From Planctomycetaceae bacterium (GTDB lineage Bacteria; Planctomycetota; Planctomycetia; Pirellulales; Pirellulaceae), in the NCBI GenBank assembly GCA_005778405.1, contig SXOA01000158.1, positions 1 through 62,657 of the forward strand: a DNA stretch of 62,657 nucleotides. Reading direction: 5' to 3'. How positions within the stretch are numbered: the stretch's first letter is position 1; each line of letters opens with the position of its first letter. This document shows positions 36,759 to 46,393 of the stretch, piece by piece. The notes below the pieces were generated by a model that searched no databases, was not told the origin of the DNA, and was given only the letters and a program-made list of their open reading frames with translations. Both the position numbers and the translations under genes were made by a program.

Positions 36759-39700
36759 AAATTCTTCGCCTGGACTTGCTGGCTTACGGCCCTTTCACGC
36801 AGGAGTCGCTGGATTTTTCCCGCGGCCAGTTGGGCCTGCACCTGGTCTACGGCCCGAATGAAGCGGGAAAGAGCACGACCCTGCGGGCTCTCCGCCGACT
36901 GCTTTACGGCATTCCAATGCATTGCGAGGACGACTTTCTGCATCCCGCCGGTGACTTGCGGATCGGGGCGGCCCTCGCGGACGAGAGTGGACCGCTCGAG
37001 TGCATCCGCCGCCGCGGCAGCAAATCGGCCAAGGGAGTTCTGCGGGGACCGGACGACGAAACGCCGATCGAACCATCTCGCCTGGACGAAATGCTGGCTG
37101 GCCTCGACGAAAATGCTTTTCGGTCACGCTTTGGAATCGACTACAAAGAGCTGGTCAAAGGAGGGCGCGAGGTTTGTGATGGCAAAGGAGACCTTGGCCA
37201 ACTCCTGTTTGCCGCCGCCTCCGGCGTGGCGGATCTGGGAAATGTGCTCAAAGCACTCGACGACGACGCGGGCAAGATATTCAAACCCAAGGGTCGCACC
37301 GATCCACATATTAATAACGCGGTAACGGAACTCAAAGAAGTCAAACGGCGGCTCGACAAATCGGCGCTTTCGGTCAAGGAGTGGAAAACCAGGCAAGACG
37401 AGTTGGACGTGGCGGAGGACAAGTGCCGCGAGCTTCAGGGGGAAATTCTCCGCCAGCAGGTCGAGCGACGGCGCGTGGAGAGCTACTGCCAAGTGCAGTC
37501 AGACCTCACCAAGCGAACGGAGCTCCTCAAAGAGCAAAGCGATCTGATGGGAGTGCCCCTCCTTCCCAAGGAGTTTTCGCAGCGGCGGCAGAATGCCCAG
37601 GATGCACTCATCAAGTTTCGCACCCAGGCGGAAGCGGCGGAGCAGGAACTGGCTGGGGTGGTGCGGGAGTTCGACGCCACGGTGGTCCCCGAGGAACTGT
37701 TCGCTCAGCAAGTCGCGATTGACCAGGTGCTGGCGGAGTTTGCGGCCTACCAGCGAGATCTGGGGGACCGGCTGAATCTGGTGGCCGAACATCAAGGACT
37801 GCTCCGGGACGCGCAGGAACTTCGCAGAAAGGAACTCGCGGCCGAAGATGCCGAAAAGCTTCGCCTGCGCAGAGTGGACAAGCTGCGAATCCAGAAGCTG
37901 GCCGCCGAAAATCAGTCGCGCCTCGTACAGGCGGAGAGCTGCCGCAAAACGCTCGCCAAGCTCGACGGCGAGATCGAACGGCTCACCGCTGCCGTGAGTC
38001 ACGGCGGCTCGCTGCGCGATCCGGAATCGCTTAAACGCACCGTCAAGCGAGCCCAACTCAAAGGAGAATTGGAAGCACAACTCGAACGTCTCGAAGCATC
38101 GCTGAAGCAATCCCAGCGGCAACTGTCGTTGGGGCTGGGACGACTCGAACTCTGGACGGGGAGCGGCGAAGGTCTCATCACGCACCCATTTCCGTCGATG
38201 GAAGCGATTGATTCCGCCGACGCAGAGCTGCGGACCCTGGCAGGTGAGCGGAGTGTACTTGCCAAGGAACAGGAGCAAGTCACTCGCCAGCTTGCGGAAT
38301 TGGCTATCGACATCGATGCGCGGCGGAGAGTTGGCCAGGTTCTGATGCTGGAAGACCTGGAACAGTCGCGCGACCGGCGGGACAAAGGCTGGGCGCTCAT
38401 TAAGCAGCTCTGGCTGACCAAGGATGCTGCCAAGGACGATGTGGAATCGTTCGTTGCCTCCTTTCCGCCAGCGGCCGATTCAGCAGCGGCTTATGAAGCG
38501 AGTGTTCAACAAGCGGATGCAACTTCTGACCGAATGCGGCGGGAGGCCGAAAAGGTCGCCGAGCTCGACGGCCTGCAAACGCAAGAACGGAAGATGGCTG
38601 GCCGTAAAGCACAACTGCAGCAGCAACTTGCCTTGACCGACGAACGGCTGGCGGAAAAAGATTCGCAGTGGCAGCAGATGTGGAAGCCTTTGGGAATTTC
38701 ACCGCTGTCTCCCGCGGAGATGCGCGGCTGGCGGACGCGGGCCAAGGAACTAGCTCGACAGGCGGAAACCATTGCCACCCAGCAGGTAGAGATCGCACAG
38801 CTTGAAAAGTCTGCGGAAGCCCTTCGCCAGGAGCTTCATGCGGCGCTCGCTGAATTTGGCGAAACGCCTCTCCTCGCCGACGAACCGCTCAGTCATCTGA
38901 CCGACCGTGCCGAACATCTGGCCGAACGGCTATCCCGCGGCCTGCAAGAACGGAAGCAGTCCCAGAAACAACTCCAGACGGAACAAGAGAAACGCGAGGA
39001 GGCACGGCGGGAAGCGGCGGGCTCCCAGGCGGCCTTGGCCCAGTGGCAAGAAGAATGGAAGATAGCGTTGGCACCTTTGGGGCTGCGAGAGAATGCTTCC
39101 CCCGAGGAGGTGAGTACGCTCTTGACGCTTGCCGACAGTTATTTCGAGAAGTTTAAAGACGCAGAGAAGATTCAAGAGCGGATTGCCGGCATCGACGCCC
39201 GGGCCGAGCGGTTTGTCGGCACTCTCGCGGCGCTCGCCGCGAAGGTTGCCGGCGAGCTGGCATCCCTGCCGGCCGGAGAGCTTGTGGGGGAACTGCGGAA
39301 GCGTCTGGATGCCGCTCGACGGCTGGAGATTCGCAAGACACAGCTGCGAAGTCAAATGGAGGAGCAGCAGAAGCGGCGCGACGACGCACTTGGACAGATG
39401 CAGGCGTTGCACCTGCAACTGCAAGCCATGTGCGCGGAAGCTGCTTGCGAGCGGGCCGAGGAGCTTTCCGGCGCGGAGCGAAAGGCGGAACGCAAGCGGC
39501 AGCTGGAAGGGGAACTCCATGAATTGCACGACCGCCTTTACCAGCATTGCCAGTCGCAGCCGCTCGATGATTTCATCTCCGCCGCACTCTGCCAGTCAGC
39601 GGACGCCTGGAAGGCCCAGCAAGATGCACTCGAACAATCCATTGCGGAGCTGCAGAACAAGCATACCGAGGAAGTCAAGGCGGCCCAGGCGGCTCGCAGT

Positions 39701-40324
39701 GAATTGAAGCGGATGGACGGCAGCGCCCAGGCGGCGGAAGCCGAGGAAGAAGCACAGCAACTGCTCGCCAAGATTCGCTCGCACGCGGAAGAGTATGCCC
39801 GTCTCAAGCTGGCCGGCATTCTGCTCCGCAAGGCCATCGAGCGGTATCGTGAAAAGAACCAGGGACCAGTCCTTCAGCGGGCCAGCCAGCTCTTTGCCGA
39901 TTTGACGCTCGGCTCTTTCACGGCTCTCCAGCCCGATTTCGACGACAACGGTAAGCCGGTCCTGGTCGGCGTGCGGCCCGACGGCAAGCACGTCACGGTC
40001 GAGGGGATGAGCGACGGCACCTGCGACCAGCTTTATCTCGCGCTTCGGCTGGCCAGCCTGGAGATGTACGTGCGGGAGCACCGGCCGATTCCCTTCATCG
40101 TGGATGACATTCTGATCAACTTCGATGATGACCGGGCGGTCGCGGCGCTTAAATCTCTCGCTCAGCTCGCACAGCATACACAGGTCATCTTCTTCACGCA
40201 CCACGAACATCTGCTCACGCTGGCCGATGTGCACCTGCCGGTGGGCAATTTCTTCAAGCACCGTCTGCCGGGAAGGGAATCTGAAATGCCGGTGGCTGAG
40301 CAATTACCCGTTGCCGCCGGATAA
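36755..40324 (+). CDS. SbcC/Rad50-like AAA ATPase (YhaN type)
   Basis: 1189 residues. The N-terminal ABC half carries Walker A GPNEAGKST (33-41). About 700 residues of Ala/Glu/Leu/Arg-rich coiled coil follow (roughly 190-1010), with no clear zinc hook CxxC. The C-terminal half has the signature-like EGMSDGTCDQLYLALRLA and Walker B PFIVDDILINFDDDRA. Such ATPases tether and remodel DNA ends for the nuclease partner, here the YhaO-like protein. It is last in a four-gene operon with AddB and AddA. The missing hook suggests dimerisation by another route, as in YhaN/RecN-like proteins. Confidence 0.9.
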   Translation: MKILRLDLLAYGPFTQESLDFSRGQLGLHLVYGPNEAGKSTTLRALRRLLYGIPMHCEDDFLHPAGDLRIGAALADESGPLECIRRRGSKSAKGVLRGPDDETPIEPSRLDEMLAGLDENAFRSRFGIDYKELVKGGREVCDGKGDLGQLLFAAASGVADLGNVLKALDDDAGKIFKPKGRTDPHINNAVTELKEVKRRLDKSALSVKEWKTRQDELDVAEDKCRELQGEILRQQVERRRVESYCQVQSDLTKRTELLKEQSDLMGVPLLPKEFSQRRQNAQDALIKFRTQAEAAEQELAGVVREFDATVVPEELFAQQVAIDQVLAEFAAYQRDLGDRLNLVAEHQGLLRDAQELRRKELAAEDAEKLRLRRVDKLRIQKLAAENQSRLVQAESCRKTLAKLDGEIERLTAAVSHGGSLRDPESLKRTVKRAQLKGELEAQLERLEASLKQSQRQLSLGLGRLELWTGSGEGLITHPFPSMEAIDSADAELRTLAGERSVLAKEQEQVTRQLAELAIDIDARRRVGQVLMLEDLEQSRDRRDKGWALIKQLWLTKDAAKDDVESFVASFPPAADSAAAYEASVQQADATSDRMRREAEKVAELDGLQTQERKMAGRKAQLQQQLALTDERLAEKDSQWQQMWKPLGISPLSPAEMRGWRTRAKELARQAETIATQQVEIAQLEKSAEALRQELHAALAEFGETPLLADEPLSHLTDRAEHLAERLSRGLQERKQSQKQLQTEQEKREEARREAAGSQAALAQWQEEWKIALAPLGLRENASPEEVSTLLTLADSYFEKFKDAEKIQERIAGIDARAERFVGTLAALAAKVAGELASLPAGELVGELRKRLDAARRLEIRKTQLRSQMEEQQKRRDDALGQMQALHLQLQAMCAEAACERAEELSGAERKAERKRQLEGELHELHDRLYQHCQSQPLDDFISAALCQSADAWKAQQDALEQSIAELQNKHTEEVKAAQAARSELKRMDGSAQAAEAEEEAQQLLAKIRSHAEEYARLKLAGILLRKAIERYREKNQGPVLQRASQLFADLTLGSFTALQPDFDDNGKPVLVGVRPDGKHVTVEGMSDGTCDQLYLALRLASLEMYVREHRPIPFIVDDILINFDDDRAVAALKSLAQLAQHTQVIFFTHHEHLLTLADVHLPVGNFFKHRLPGRESEMPVAEQLPVAAG

Positions 40325-40493
40325 TTGCGAGAGAGTCAAACTTTGCGGGCCGCAAACTTGGCAGAAGCTGCTTAATAGCCCATCTTGCCCCGTCGATTCA
40401 AGTGGCAAGAAGCGTAGCACCGATACGCTTTGAAGCTGTTCGTCCCTGCGCAAAACGGGACGGGCTGGTGATTTCTTGCGTCTCGTGGAACCT

Positions 40494-42299
40494 ATGCGCC
40501 ATACCTTGCAAATCGCGATCCTGGCCTGCCTGTCGACGGCGTTTGTGCCGGCGGCCTGGGCGCAGTTTGGCCAGCCCGTCAGGGAGCGGAAACTGCCGCC
40601 GGCTTTTGCCACGGGAAAGCGGGAGCTTGAGATTCCGTTTTCGATCACGCCGGGAACGACGCCCGAGACGCAGGTCGTTCGTGTGGATGTGCTGATTTCT
40701 TGGGACCATGGCCGCAACTGGTTCAAATATACCGAGGTTGCACCCGATGCCGGCAAGTTCCGCTTTGCCGCCAAGAAGGACATGGAATTTTGGTTCCTCA
40801 CCCAGGCCATAACGGCGAAAGACAAAGCCCCCAAGGACGAGGTCAAGTGGCCGCAAATGCGGCTGATTGTGGATACACTGAAGCCGGATTTGAGGGTGAC
40901 GGCGCTGATCAATCCCAGTGGACAACCGGAACTGAACTGGACGGTGACCGACTCGACGCTCAGCCCGCCGTCCTTGAAGATTGAATTTCAGGATGTTTCC
41001 GGCGGTGACGAGAATTGGCACACTGTCGAGTTGTCGGCGAAGGAAAATGTCGTTGCCGCGGCTGGCATCGTGGGAAAGAAAACGCTCGTCCTCCCCGCGG
41101 GAACACAGGCCATCAACTTGCGGGCGGAAGTTGCCGACGTGGCCGGAAACAGGTCCGTTTACAGTCAGCATCTGATGCTCCCGACGCAGCAAGACCTGGC
41201 AGCCGCGGAGCAGCGCGAAAGAGTCCCGCCGCAACTGGCGGATAGTTCGGCGCGGCGCTGGCCGCAGGAGAACAAGCGGCCCGAGCGGAAGTTCGAGGGC
41301 GTGGCCTCGGTACCAAACACTGATGGTCCATCCAAGTCTCCTGCCGAAAACGCCGCCGAGGAAAGGGAGCCTGAGCCGAAGCTCAACGGCAATCCGCTAG
41401 CGGGCAAAGGGCACTTGGCAGCGCTGCCCGGAAATGTCGGGCGAGAAGGGATTCGCAGCGAAGCGGCTCTGCCACCCCCAGGGGCAGAAGCGTTGCCTCC
41501 CGTCGAGCAAGAGCTTCCGCAAGACGAGCCGCGGACGCATCCACAGCCGCAGCAGGATGATATTGGCCCCATTGGCACGCCCCAACGGGAATCGCTTCCT
41601 CCCACCAGGCCGACCCGCCCCGAACCGGATGCAAACACCCTGCCCAGCGGCGATTCCATTCCCGCGGGAGACCGGCTTAGGCTCACGCGTACTCGCAAGT
41701 TCCTTCTCAATTACGACGTCGATATTGTCGGCCCTGAGGGGGTTGCCGAGGTGGAACTATGGGGGACGAGTGACGGGGGCAAGACCTGGGCGAAGTGGGG
41801 AATCGACCCAGATCGCACCAGCCCGCTGGAAGTGGAAGTCAGCCGCGAAGCCGCCTATGGCTTCCGGATTGTGATCGTCGGGAAGAATGGTCTCGTCGGC
41901 AATCGGCCGAGCAGCGGTGACGAGGCGGACATCTGGATTGAGATCGACGCGACACGCCCCACCGCCCGAATCACCACGGCCGCGTATGGCACAGGCGAGC
42001 ATGCGGGCGAACTCGACATCCGCTGGGAAGCGGAAGATCAGCACCTTGGTCCGCGGCCCATCACGCTCACATTCAGCGACCGGGCCGACGGCCGCTTTAC
42101 CACTATTGCTGCCGGCCTGCCCAATACAGGGCAGTACTTCTGGAGGTTCGACCCCCGTAGTCCGCGGCAGATCTTTCTGAAGCTCGAAGTGCGGGACGAA
42201 GCGGGAAACATTGCGGCGGATCAGCTGGCGGAGTCCATCAACATCGAAGGGATGACCCCCAAGGGACGCATTCGCAGTTTGACGCCGGCCGAGGAATAA
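40494..42299 (+). CDS. Exported protein with Ig/FN3-like halves
   Basis: 601 residues. A signal peptide (MRHTLQIAILACLSTAFVPAAWAQ) precedes two beta-rich parts (about 25-225 and 395-590) joined by a Pro/Glu-rich linker. Both halves carry a strand pattern with SWDHGRNWFKY or TSDGGKTWAKW, suggesting a duplicated Ig- or FN3-like unit. Related proteins occur in other Planctomycetes with no defined function. ATG 40494 was chosen because it begins the signal; upstream GTG and TTG codons are in frame. A perfect inverted repeat TTTGCGG/CCGCAAA (about 40341-40356) lies between it and the ATPase gene. Confidence 0.75.
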   Translation: MRHTLQIAILACLSTAFVPAAWAQFGQPVRERKLPPAFATGKRELEIPFSITPGTTPETQVVRVDVLISWDHGRNWFKYTEVAPDAGKFRFAAKKDMEFWFLTQAITAKDKAPKDEVKWPQMRLIVDTLKPDLRVTALINPSGQPELNWTVTDSTLSPPSLKIEFQDVSGGDENWHTVELSAKENVVAAAGIVGKKTLVLPAGTQAINLRAEVADVAGNRSVYSQHLMLPTQQDLAAAEQRERVPPQLADSSARRWPQENKRPERKFEGVASVPNTDGPSKSPAENAAEEREPEPKLNGNPLAGKGHLAALPGNVGREGIRSEAALPPPGAEALPPVEQELPQDEPRTHPQPQQDDIGPIGTPQRESLPPTRPTRPEPDANTLPSGDSIPAGDRLRLTRTRKFLLNYDVDIVGPEGVAEVELWGTSDGGKTWAKWGIDPDRTSPLEVEVSREAAYGFRIVIVGKNGLVGNRPSSGDEADIWIEIDATRPTARITTAAYGTGEHAGELDIRWEAEDQHLGPRPITLTFSDRADGRFTTIAAGLPNTGQYFWRFDPRSPRQIFLKLEVRDEAGNIAADQLAESINIEGMTPKGRIRSLTPAEE

Positions 42300-42304
42300 C
42301 GGCA

Positions 42305-42784
42305 TCAAGTCCAGGGATTCTCGCTATCCTCATGCGGCTCGCGGGCGGAGCGGAGAATGTTGGTCAGACGGGCGAGGTTCGCGGCGGGCAAATGGCCGAG
42401 CTGCTTCCGGCCGCATTGCCGCACGGGATCGTCCATCTCCTTAAGCAGCGCTAGCCCCGCCAGCGCAATCCCCACCTGCACCACGCGGCGGTTGCTCGCT
42501 AGCCGCTGCCGCTCGATGAGGCCGCGCTCTTCGAGTTTATCGAGCAGGCGGGTGATATCCGGGGCACTCGTGACCAGGCGACCGGCAAGAGCCAGCGTGG
42601 GCAAAGTGCCAGGATGTTCGCCGCGGAGTATTCGCAGGGCGTTGTACTGCTGGGCGGAGAGGCCAAAAGTGGCAAACAGCTCGTCCTCGATGGCGCGGAG
42701 AATGTCATAGGTCCGCCACAAATTCAGATAGGCTTCCTGCTCGGGGGTATCAAACCGGCGGCGGATGCGTTTCGTCTTTGCCAT
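42305..42784 (-). CDS. MarR family transcriptional regulator
   Basis: 159 residues with the MarR winged-helix layout: EDELFATFGLSAQQYNALRILRGE, LAGRLVTSAPDITRLLDKLEERGLIER and a wing RLASNRRVVQVGIA. A dimer is expected to bind a palindromic operator and respond to a small ligand or redox change. It lies 104 bp below an ABC-2 permease gene on the same strand, and that gap is filled by the repeat at 42828-42888. It may regulate the exporter, but its location could be incidental. Confidence 0.88.
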   Translation of the reverse strand: MAKTKRIRRRFDTPEQEAYLNLWRTYDILRAIEDELFATFGLSAQQYNALRILRGEHPGTLPTLALAGRLVTSAPDITRLLDKLEERGLIERQRLASNRRVVQVGIALAGLALLKEMDDPVRQCGRKQLGHLPAANLARLTNILRSAREPHEDSENPWT

Positions 42785-42827
42785 CCGTCCCAGGATACTT
42801 GGGAGGACAACTGTTGGGAATACGAAT

Positions 42828-42888
42828 GTGGGGGAGGCTTCCAGCCTGGCCAGCAATCTGTTTTGGGCAGGCTGGAAGCCTATCCCAC
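42828..42888 (-). repeat. Inverted pair of AGGCTTCCAGCCT elements
   Basis: Two 21-nt arms (42828-42848 and 42868-42888), 19 of 21 positions identical when one is inverted, form a long hairpin. Each arm also contains AGGCTTCCAGCCT, a small dyad of its own. The pair ends exactly at the permease stop codon. Confidence 0.85.
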
Positions 42889-43746
42889 TTAGCTGCTCGC
42901 GCTCCGGTAGCTCCGCAGCGCCCGGTAAAACACCCATCGCGAAATGGCCAGGCAGGCGACGGCCGCTGCCGGAGTGAAGAACAGCAGGAATCTCGCTTCC
43001 GGCGTTTCCGCGGCAAGCGGCTGGGCGAGGATGCGGGCGGGGACGTTGACGACGATGAGGACCGGAATGATGAACGTGCAAATCCAGCGGAGTGGCGTGC
43101 CAACGTCGCCCGAGTAAATCTCCATCGGATAGCGGCTGAAGTTGGTGATGTAGAACCAGAAGTCGTAGAGCGATTCGTTCCGCCCCAGCCAGATGCTGGT
43201 TGCGGCCAGGCTGATCATCAGGCTGTACAAGATGGCGACGCCGCAGAGGATGTAGAAGATATATGCCACGCCTGTCAACAGCGTGAGTTGCGCCGGATCG
43301 ATCTCCCGCTGGGTGATGTGCCACAGGCTGATCGACAGCAGAATTCCGCCGACGCCGATGTGCGACAAGGCGGGCCAGTCGATCTTCCGCAGCGAGACGA
43401 GGAACTGCGTATCAATCGGCTTGAGCAGGGCGAAGTCAAAATTGCCGCTGCGAACGAGCTCGCTGACCTCTTCGCAGTTGGGCATGAAAAACGCCTGCAC
43501 CAGGCCGTTGATCAATTTCGTCGTCGCCAGAAAAGTGTAAAACTCCCATTCTCCCCAGCCGGTGTCGCGGCCGATCTGCGAAGTCTGGCGAAACACGACA
43601 AAGATGTAGAAGCCCAGGTCCATCAGGCTCCAGGTGATTGTGGAAAGGCAGTCGATGAGGAAATTCGCGCGAAACGTCATGTCCCGCACAATGCTGTTGC
43701 GGGCGAAGGTGAGGAAAATGCGAAAGTAGTTGAGGCGAGGAGACAA
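42889..43746 (-). CDS. ABC-2 type transporter permease (DUF990-like), subunit 2
   Basis: 285 residues from a TTG start, or 263 from ATG 43680. I favour the longer form because RIFLTFARNSIVRDMTFRANF is the usual cytoplasmic start in this permease family. About six membrane helices follow. The family makes heterodimeric exporters with a paralogous permease and one ATPase. Lies below the other permease, separated by a composite tag (43741-43790) that supplies the TTG, so the start is uncertain. Confidence 0.85.
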   Translation of the reverse strand: MSPRLNYFRIFLTFARNSIVRDMTFRANFLIDCLSTITWSLMDLGFYIFVVFRQTSQIGRDTGWGEWEFYTFLATTKLINGLVQAFFMPNCEEVSELVRSGNFDFALLKPIDTQFLVSLRKIDWPALSHIGVGGILLSISLWHITQREIDPAQLTLLTGVAYIFYILCGVAILYSLMISLAATSIWLGRNESLYDFWFYITNFSRYPMEIYSGDVGTPLRWICTFIIPVLIVVNVPARILAQPLAAETPEARFLLFFTPAAAVACLAISRWVFYRALRSYRSASS

Positions 43747-43790
43747 GGGGCAGTTTTCAGTTCTGTGTTTCGGATTTCGAATTTGGGACT
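43741..43790 (-). repeat. Composite intergenic tag, copy 2
   Basis: On the minus strand, 13 nt after the permease stop, reads AAATTCGAAATCCGAAACAC followed by AGAACTGAAAACTGCCCCTT. Matches the modules at 5368-5430 in sequence and in orientation to the upstream gene. Confidence 0.7.
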
Positions 43791-43802
43791 TCCGCAACGC
43801 GG

Positions 43803-44621
43803 TCAGCCTCCATAGCCGCTGTAGCGCTTCAGGCCGCGGAGGAAGAGGACGCGGGAAAGGAGCATGAACAGCACGACCCATTCCAGTTCGATGAGAAGCC
43901 CCATCGCCAGGTCCCAGCCTTGGACCTTGCCCAGGAACACCTGCGCCGGAAAAAACGCCAGATATTGCAGCGGCGTGAATTGCACGATCGTTCCGAACGG
44001 CTGCGGCAGCATGTCGAGGGGGAACATGTGGCCGGAGAGGAAGAAACTGAAGAGCATGTAGACGAACAGCAGCGACGTGACTTCGAGGAACCAGAAGCCG
44101 ACCATGCCGATGCAGGCTTCCAAATAAAAGCCGAGCAAGAACGAAAGGATAAGCGACGCCGCGAACGCTGCTGCCTGGGGAGCATCGGGCAGATGGATGA
44201 AATAGCCGCGGCAGAGAAAGAAGACCAGGGCGAATGGACCGATCGCGACGATGTAGTAGGCCAGCTTGTGAGCCATCCGGCTCAGGAACATGAAGCCGAG
44301 CAGATCGACCGGCTGCGTGAGATATTTTTTGATGTCACCGGTGCGAATCTGGCGGGCGATGGTCGAAGCGAGCCCCGGCATGCTGCTGAAGGCCCGGGCC
44401 ACCATCGTCAGCAACAGATAGACCACCAACTCTTCGTAGGTGTAATTCGTGATGCGGGCTCCGGTTCCCAAGTTCGCAAAGATGGCGAACCACAGAAAAA
44501 TCTGCGTCACGATCGGCAGGAACCGCATCAACGTTCCGAGCGCGAAGTCCCCGCGGTAGACGAGCCGCTCTTGCAGAGAAATCCGCAGGATGGTCCACCA
44601 GGCTGTGATTCGGGGGAGCAT
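43803..44621 (-). CDS. ABC-2 type transporter permease (DUF990-like), subunit 1
   Basis: 272 residues with a short cytoplasmic start ([20 protein letters not shown]) and six predicted membrane helices. The conserved core includes [19 protein letters not shown] and [16 protein letters not shown], both usual in this exporter family. Paired with the second permease downstream and the ATPase upstream; substrate unknown. The 36-bp spacer to the ATPase gene contains a 24-nt repeat. Confidence 0.9.
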   Translation of the reverse strand: MLPRITAWWTILRISLQERLVYRGDFALGTLMRFLPIVTQIFLWFAIFANLGTGARITNYTYEELVVYLLLTMVARAFSSMPGLASTIARQIRTGDIKKYLTQPVDLLGFMFLSRMAHKLAYYIVAIGPFALVFFLCRGYFIHLPDAPQAAAFAASLILSFLLGFYLEACIGMVGFWFLEVTSLLFVYMLFSFFLSGHMFPLDMLPQPFGTIVQFTPLQYLAFFPAQVFLGKVQGWDLAMGLLIELEWVVLFMLLSRVLFLRGLKRYSGYGG

Positions 44622-44626
44622 GGAAA

Positions 44627-44650
44627 GTGGGGTAGGCTTCCAGCCTGCCC
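44627..44650 (+). repeat. 24-nt GTGGGGTAGGCTTCCAGCCT element
   Basis: Lies between the ATPase stop (44658) and the permease start (44621). Same element as 42828-42888 and 22112-22135, ending 7 nt from the stop codon. Confidence 0.8.
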
Positions 44651-44657
44651 AAAAAAG

Positions 44658-45650
44658 TTACGTCGCAACCGGCGTTTGTACCTGCGAAAACAAATCCGCA
44701 ATCACTTCTTCCAGCGGCGGATCTTCGACGACGATATCTTCCACGGTGTGTTGCGCCAGGATTTCGGTGAGCGCGGCGGGGACGTTCGCTTTGTCGATCC
44801 GCAGTTTGACCTTGGGAAGTTGTTCTTCGATGACCTGGCCAAAGCGGGCGAGGTTTTTGGGTGTTTCGTCGCCGGCGAGTTGCAGCGTGATCAACTTCTG
44901 GCCGCTGAAGCGGTCGACGATGCCACTCAGGGAGCCGTCGAATTTGATTTCACCGTGCGTGATGATGACCACCCGCTGGCAGAGGGCGGCCACGTCCTTC
45001 ATGTAATGGCTGGACAGGAGAATGGTCACCTGCCGCTGGGCCTGGTATTTTTTCAGGAATTGCTGAATCCGGTGCTGGGCAACGACATCCAGGCCAATCG
45101 TCGGCTCATCGAGGAATAGCACGTCGGGGGAGTGGAGCAGGGCCGCGGCAAGCTCCATTTTCATCCGCTCGCCGAGCGACAAGTCCCGCACTGGCTGGCG
45201 GAGTAGGCGGCCAATGTCGAGAAGCTCCGAAAGTTCGTCGAGCGTCTCCTGATACTGCTGCGGTTCAATGCGATAAATCTGCTGGTGCAGCCGAAACGAT
45301 TCGAGAGCCGGCAAATCCCACCAGAGCTGGTTCTTCTGCCCCATCACCAGGGCGAAGCGGCGGCGATAAGCAATCTCCCGCTCCCACGGCACATGCCCCA
45401 TCACCCGGGCGGTCCCGCCACTGGGATAGATAATGCCGGAAAGGAGCTTGAGCGTGGTCGTCTTACCGGCCCCGTTGGGCCCAAGAAACGCCACAAACTC
45501 TCCCTTCTCCACAGTCAGGTTCACCTCCCGCACGGCATGCACGTCCTTGTGCTCCCGCCGAAACAGCCCCGTGACCGAGGCGAGCAGCCCCTCTTGCTTC
45601 TGATAAACGCGGTAGCTCTTGCTGAGGTTCTCGATTTCAATGACCGGCAT
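44658..45650 (-). CDS. ABC transporter ATP-binding protein
   Basis: 330 residues. Walker [11 protein letters not shown]-loop [11 protein letters not shown], signature [12 protein letters not shown], Walker [13 protein letters not shown] and a His-switch SSHYMKD. The C-terminal extension of about 90 residues is of the kind seen in ABC-2 ATPases for natural-product or lipid exporters. Operon: ATPase, permease, permease, then MarR. Confidence 0.95.
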   Translation of the reverse strand: MPVIEIENLSKSYRVYQKQEGLLASVTGLFRREHKDVHAVREVNLTVEKGEFVAFLGPNGAGKTTTLKLLSGIIYPSGGTARVMGHVPWEREIAYRRRFALVMGQKNQLWWDLPALESFRLHQQIYRIEPQQYQETLDELSELLDIGRLLRQPVRDLSLGERMKMELAAALLHSPDVLFLDEPTIGLDVVAQHRIQQFLKKYQAQRQVTILLSSHYMKDVAALCQRVVIITHGEIKFDGSLSGIVDRFSGQKLITLQLAGDETPKNLARFGQVIEEQLPKVKLRIDKANVPAALTEILAQHTVEDIVVEDPPLEEVIADLFSQVQTPVAT

Positions 45651-45662
45651 GGGGGAATTATG

Positions 45663-45700
45663 ACAGGGGACGGGGGGCAGGGACAGGAGTCAGGGGACAA
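45663..45700 (+). repeat. GGGACAGGAGTCAGGGG tag
   Basis: Reads GGGACAGGAGTCAGGGGACA, a further copy of the 7675-7703 module, in the 74-bp gap between the divergent ABC ATPase and membrane-protein genes. Confidence 0.6.
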
Positions 45701-45724
45701 GCGGCGATTCTGGCGATTGCCGCG

Positions 45725-46393
45725 GTGCTGGGACCGGCGTCGACGCTGCGGCGGCATCTATTTGTCCTTCCCTTGTCGCTCGGCTTTTCCCTGGCCTGGT
45801 TTCTGGGCTTTCTCATCTCGAAGGCCATGTACGATCGCACCTACCCCGAAGTCAAGGACATTGTGGCCACGCTGTTAGTAATCCCACTACTGTTTTGCGG
45901 GTGCGAATTTCCGCTGTGGTTTTTCCGCACGTTTCTGCGGTGGCGGATTGAGTCTCCCACGGATGGCCAGGAGCGTCCGCCACAACTCACCATCGCAGGC
46001 ATTCTGATAGCCACGGCGGCGGTGGCCTTGTCGCTGGGAGCGGTCCGTATGGGCCACAAGCTGACCGGCCTGAGGGATGAAGCGAATTGGTGGTTTGGGG
46101 TCGCCTTTGTCATGGCTTGGTGCGGAGGGATCAGCCTGGTCGTGTTGCCCGTTGTAACCGCGCTGGTCTTTCGGACTCAGTCGCTGGTGGTCGGCCTGCT
46201 CGTGTCGTCGGCGTGGATTGGCCTGCTCATGACGGCCTTTCTCATTGTCATCAGTGCAATGTTCGGCTCGGTCACTCGCGAGCTGCATCTGTTTACGTGC
46301 ATGGCGGCAGGCTTCATGGCCACGCTACTTGGCCCGCTATCCTTGTGCCGGCTTTACGGCTTTCGGCTGATGGGTGTGGGAGCCGTCAAGTAG
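45725..46393 (+). CDS. Multi-spanning membrane protein of unknown function
   Basis: 222 residues, with about five to six hydrophobic helices (for example [76 protein letters not shown]). GTG start. It faces tgt convergently and overlaps it by 8 bp, so the 3' end needs no other terminator. No family recognised. Confidence 0.65.
   Translation: MLGPASTLRRHLFVLPLSLGFSLAWFLGFLISKAMYDRTYPEVKDIVATLLVIPLLFCGCEFPLWFFRTFLRWRIESPTDGQERPPQLTIAGILIATAAVALSLGAVRMGHKLTGLRDEANWWFGVAFVMAWCGGISLVVLPVVTALVFRTQSLVVGLLVSSAWIGLLMTAFLIVISAMFGSVTRELHLFTCMAAGFMATLLGPLSLCRLYGFRLMGVGAVK

Noticed and set aside
42785..43324. N-terminal extension of the MarR frame
   Set aside because: Runs through the repeat and into the permease gene; the MarR fold starts at 42784.
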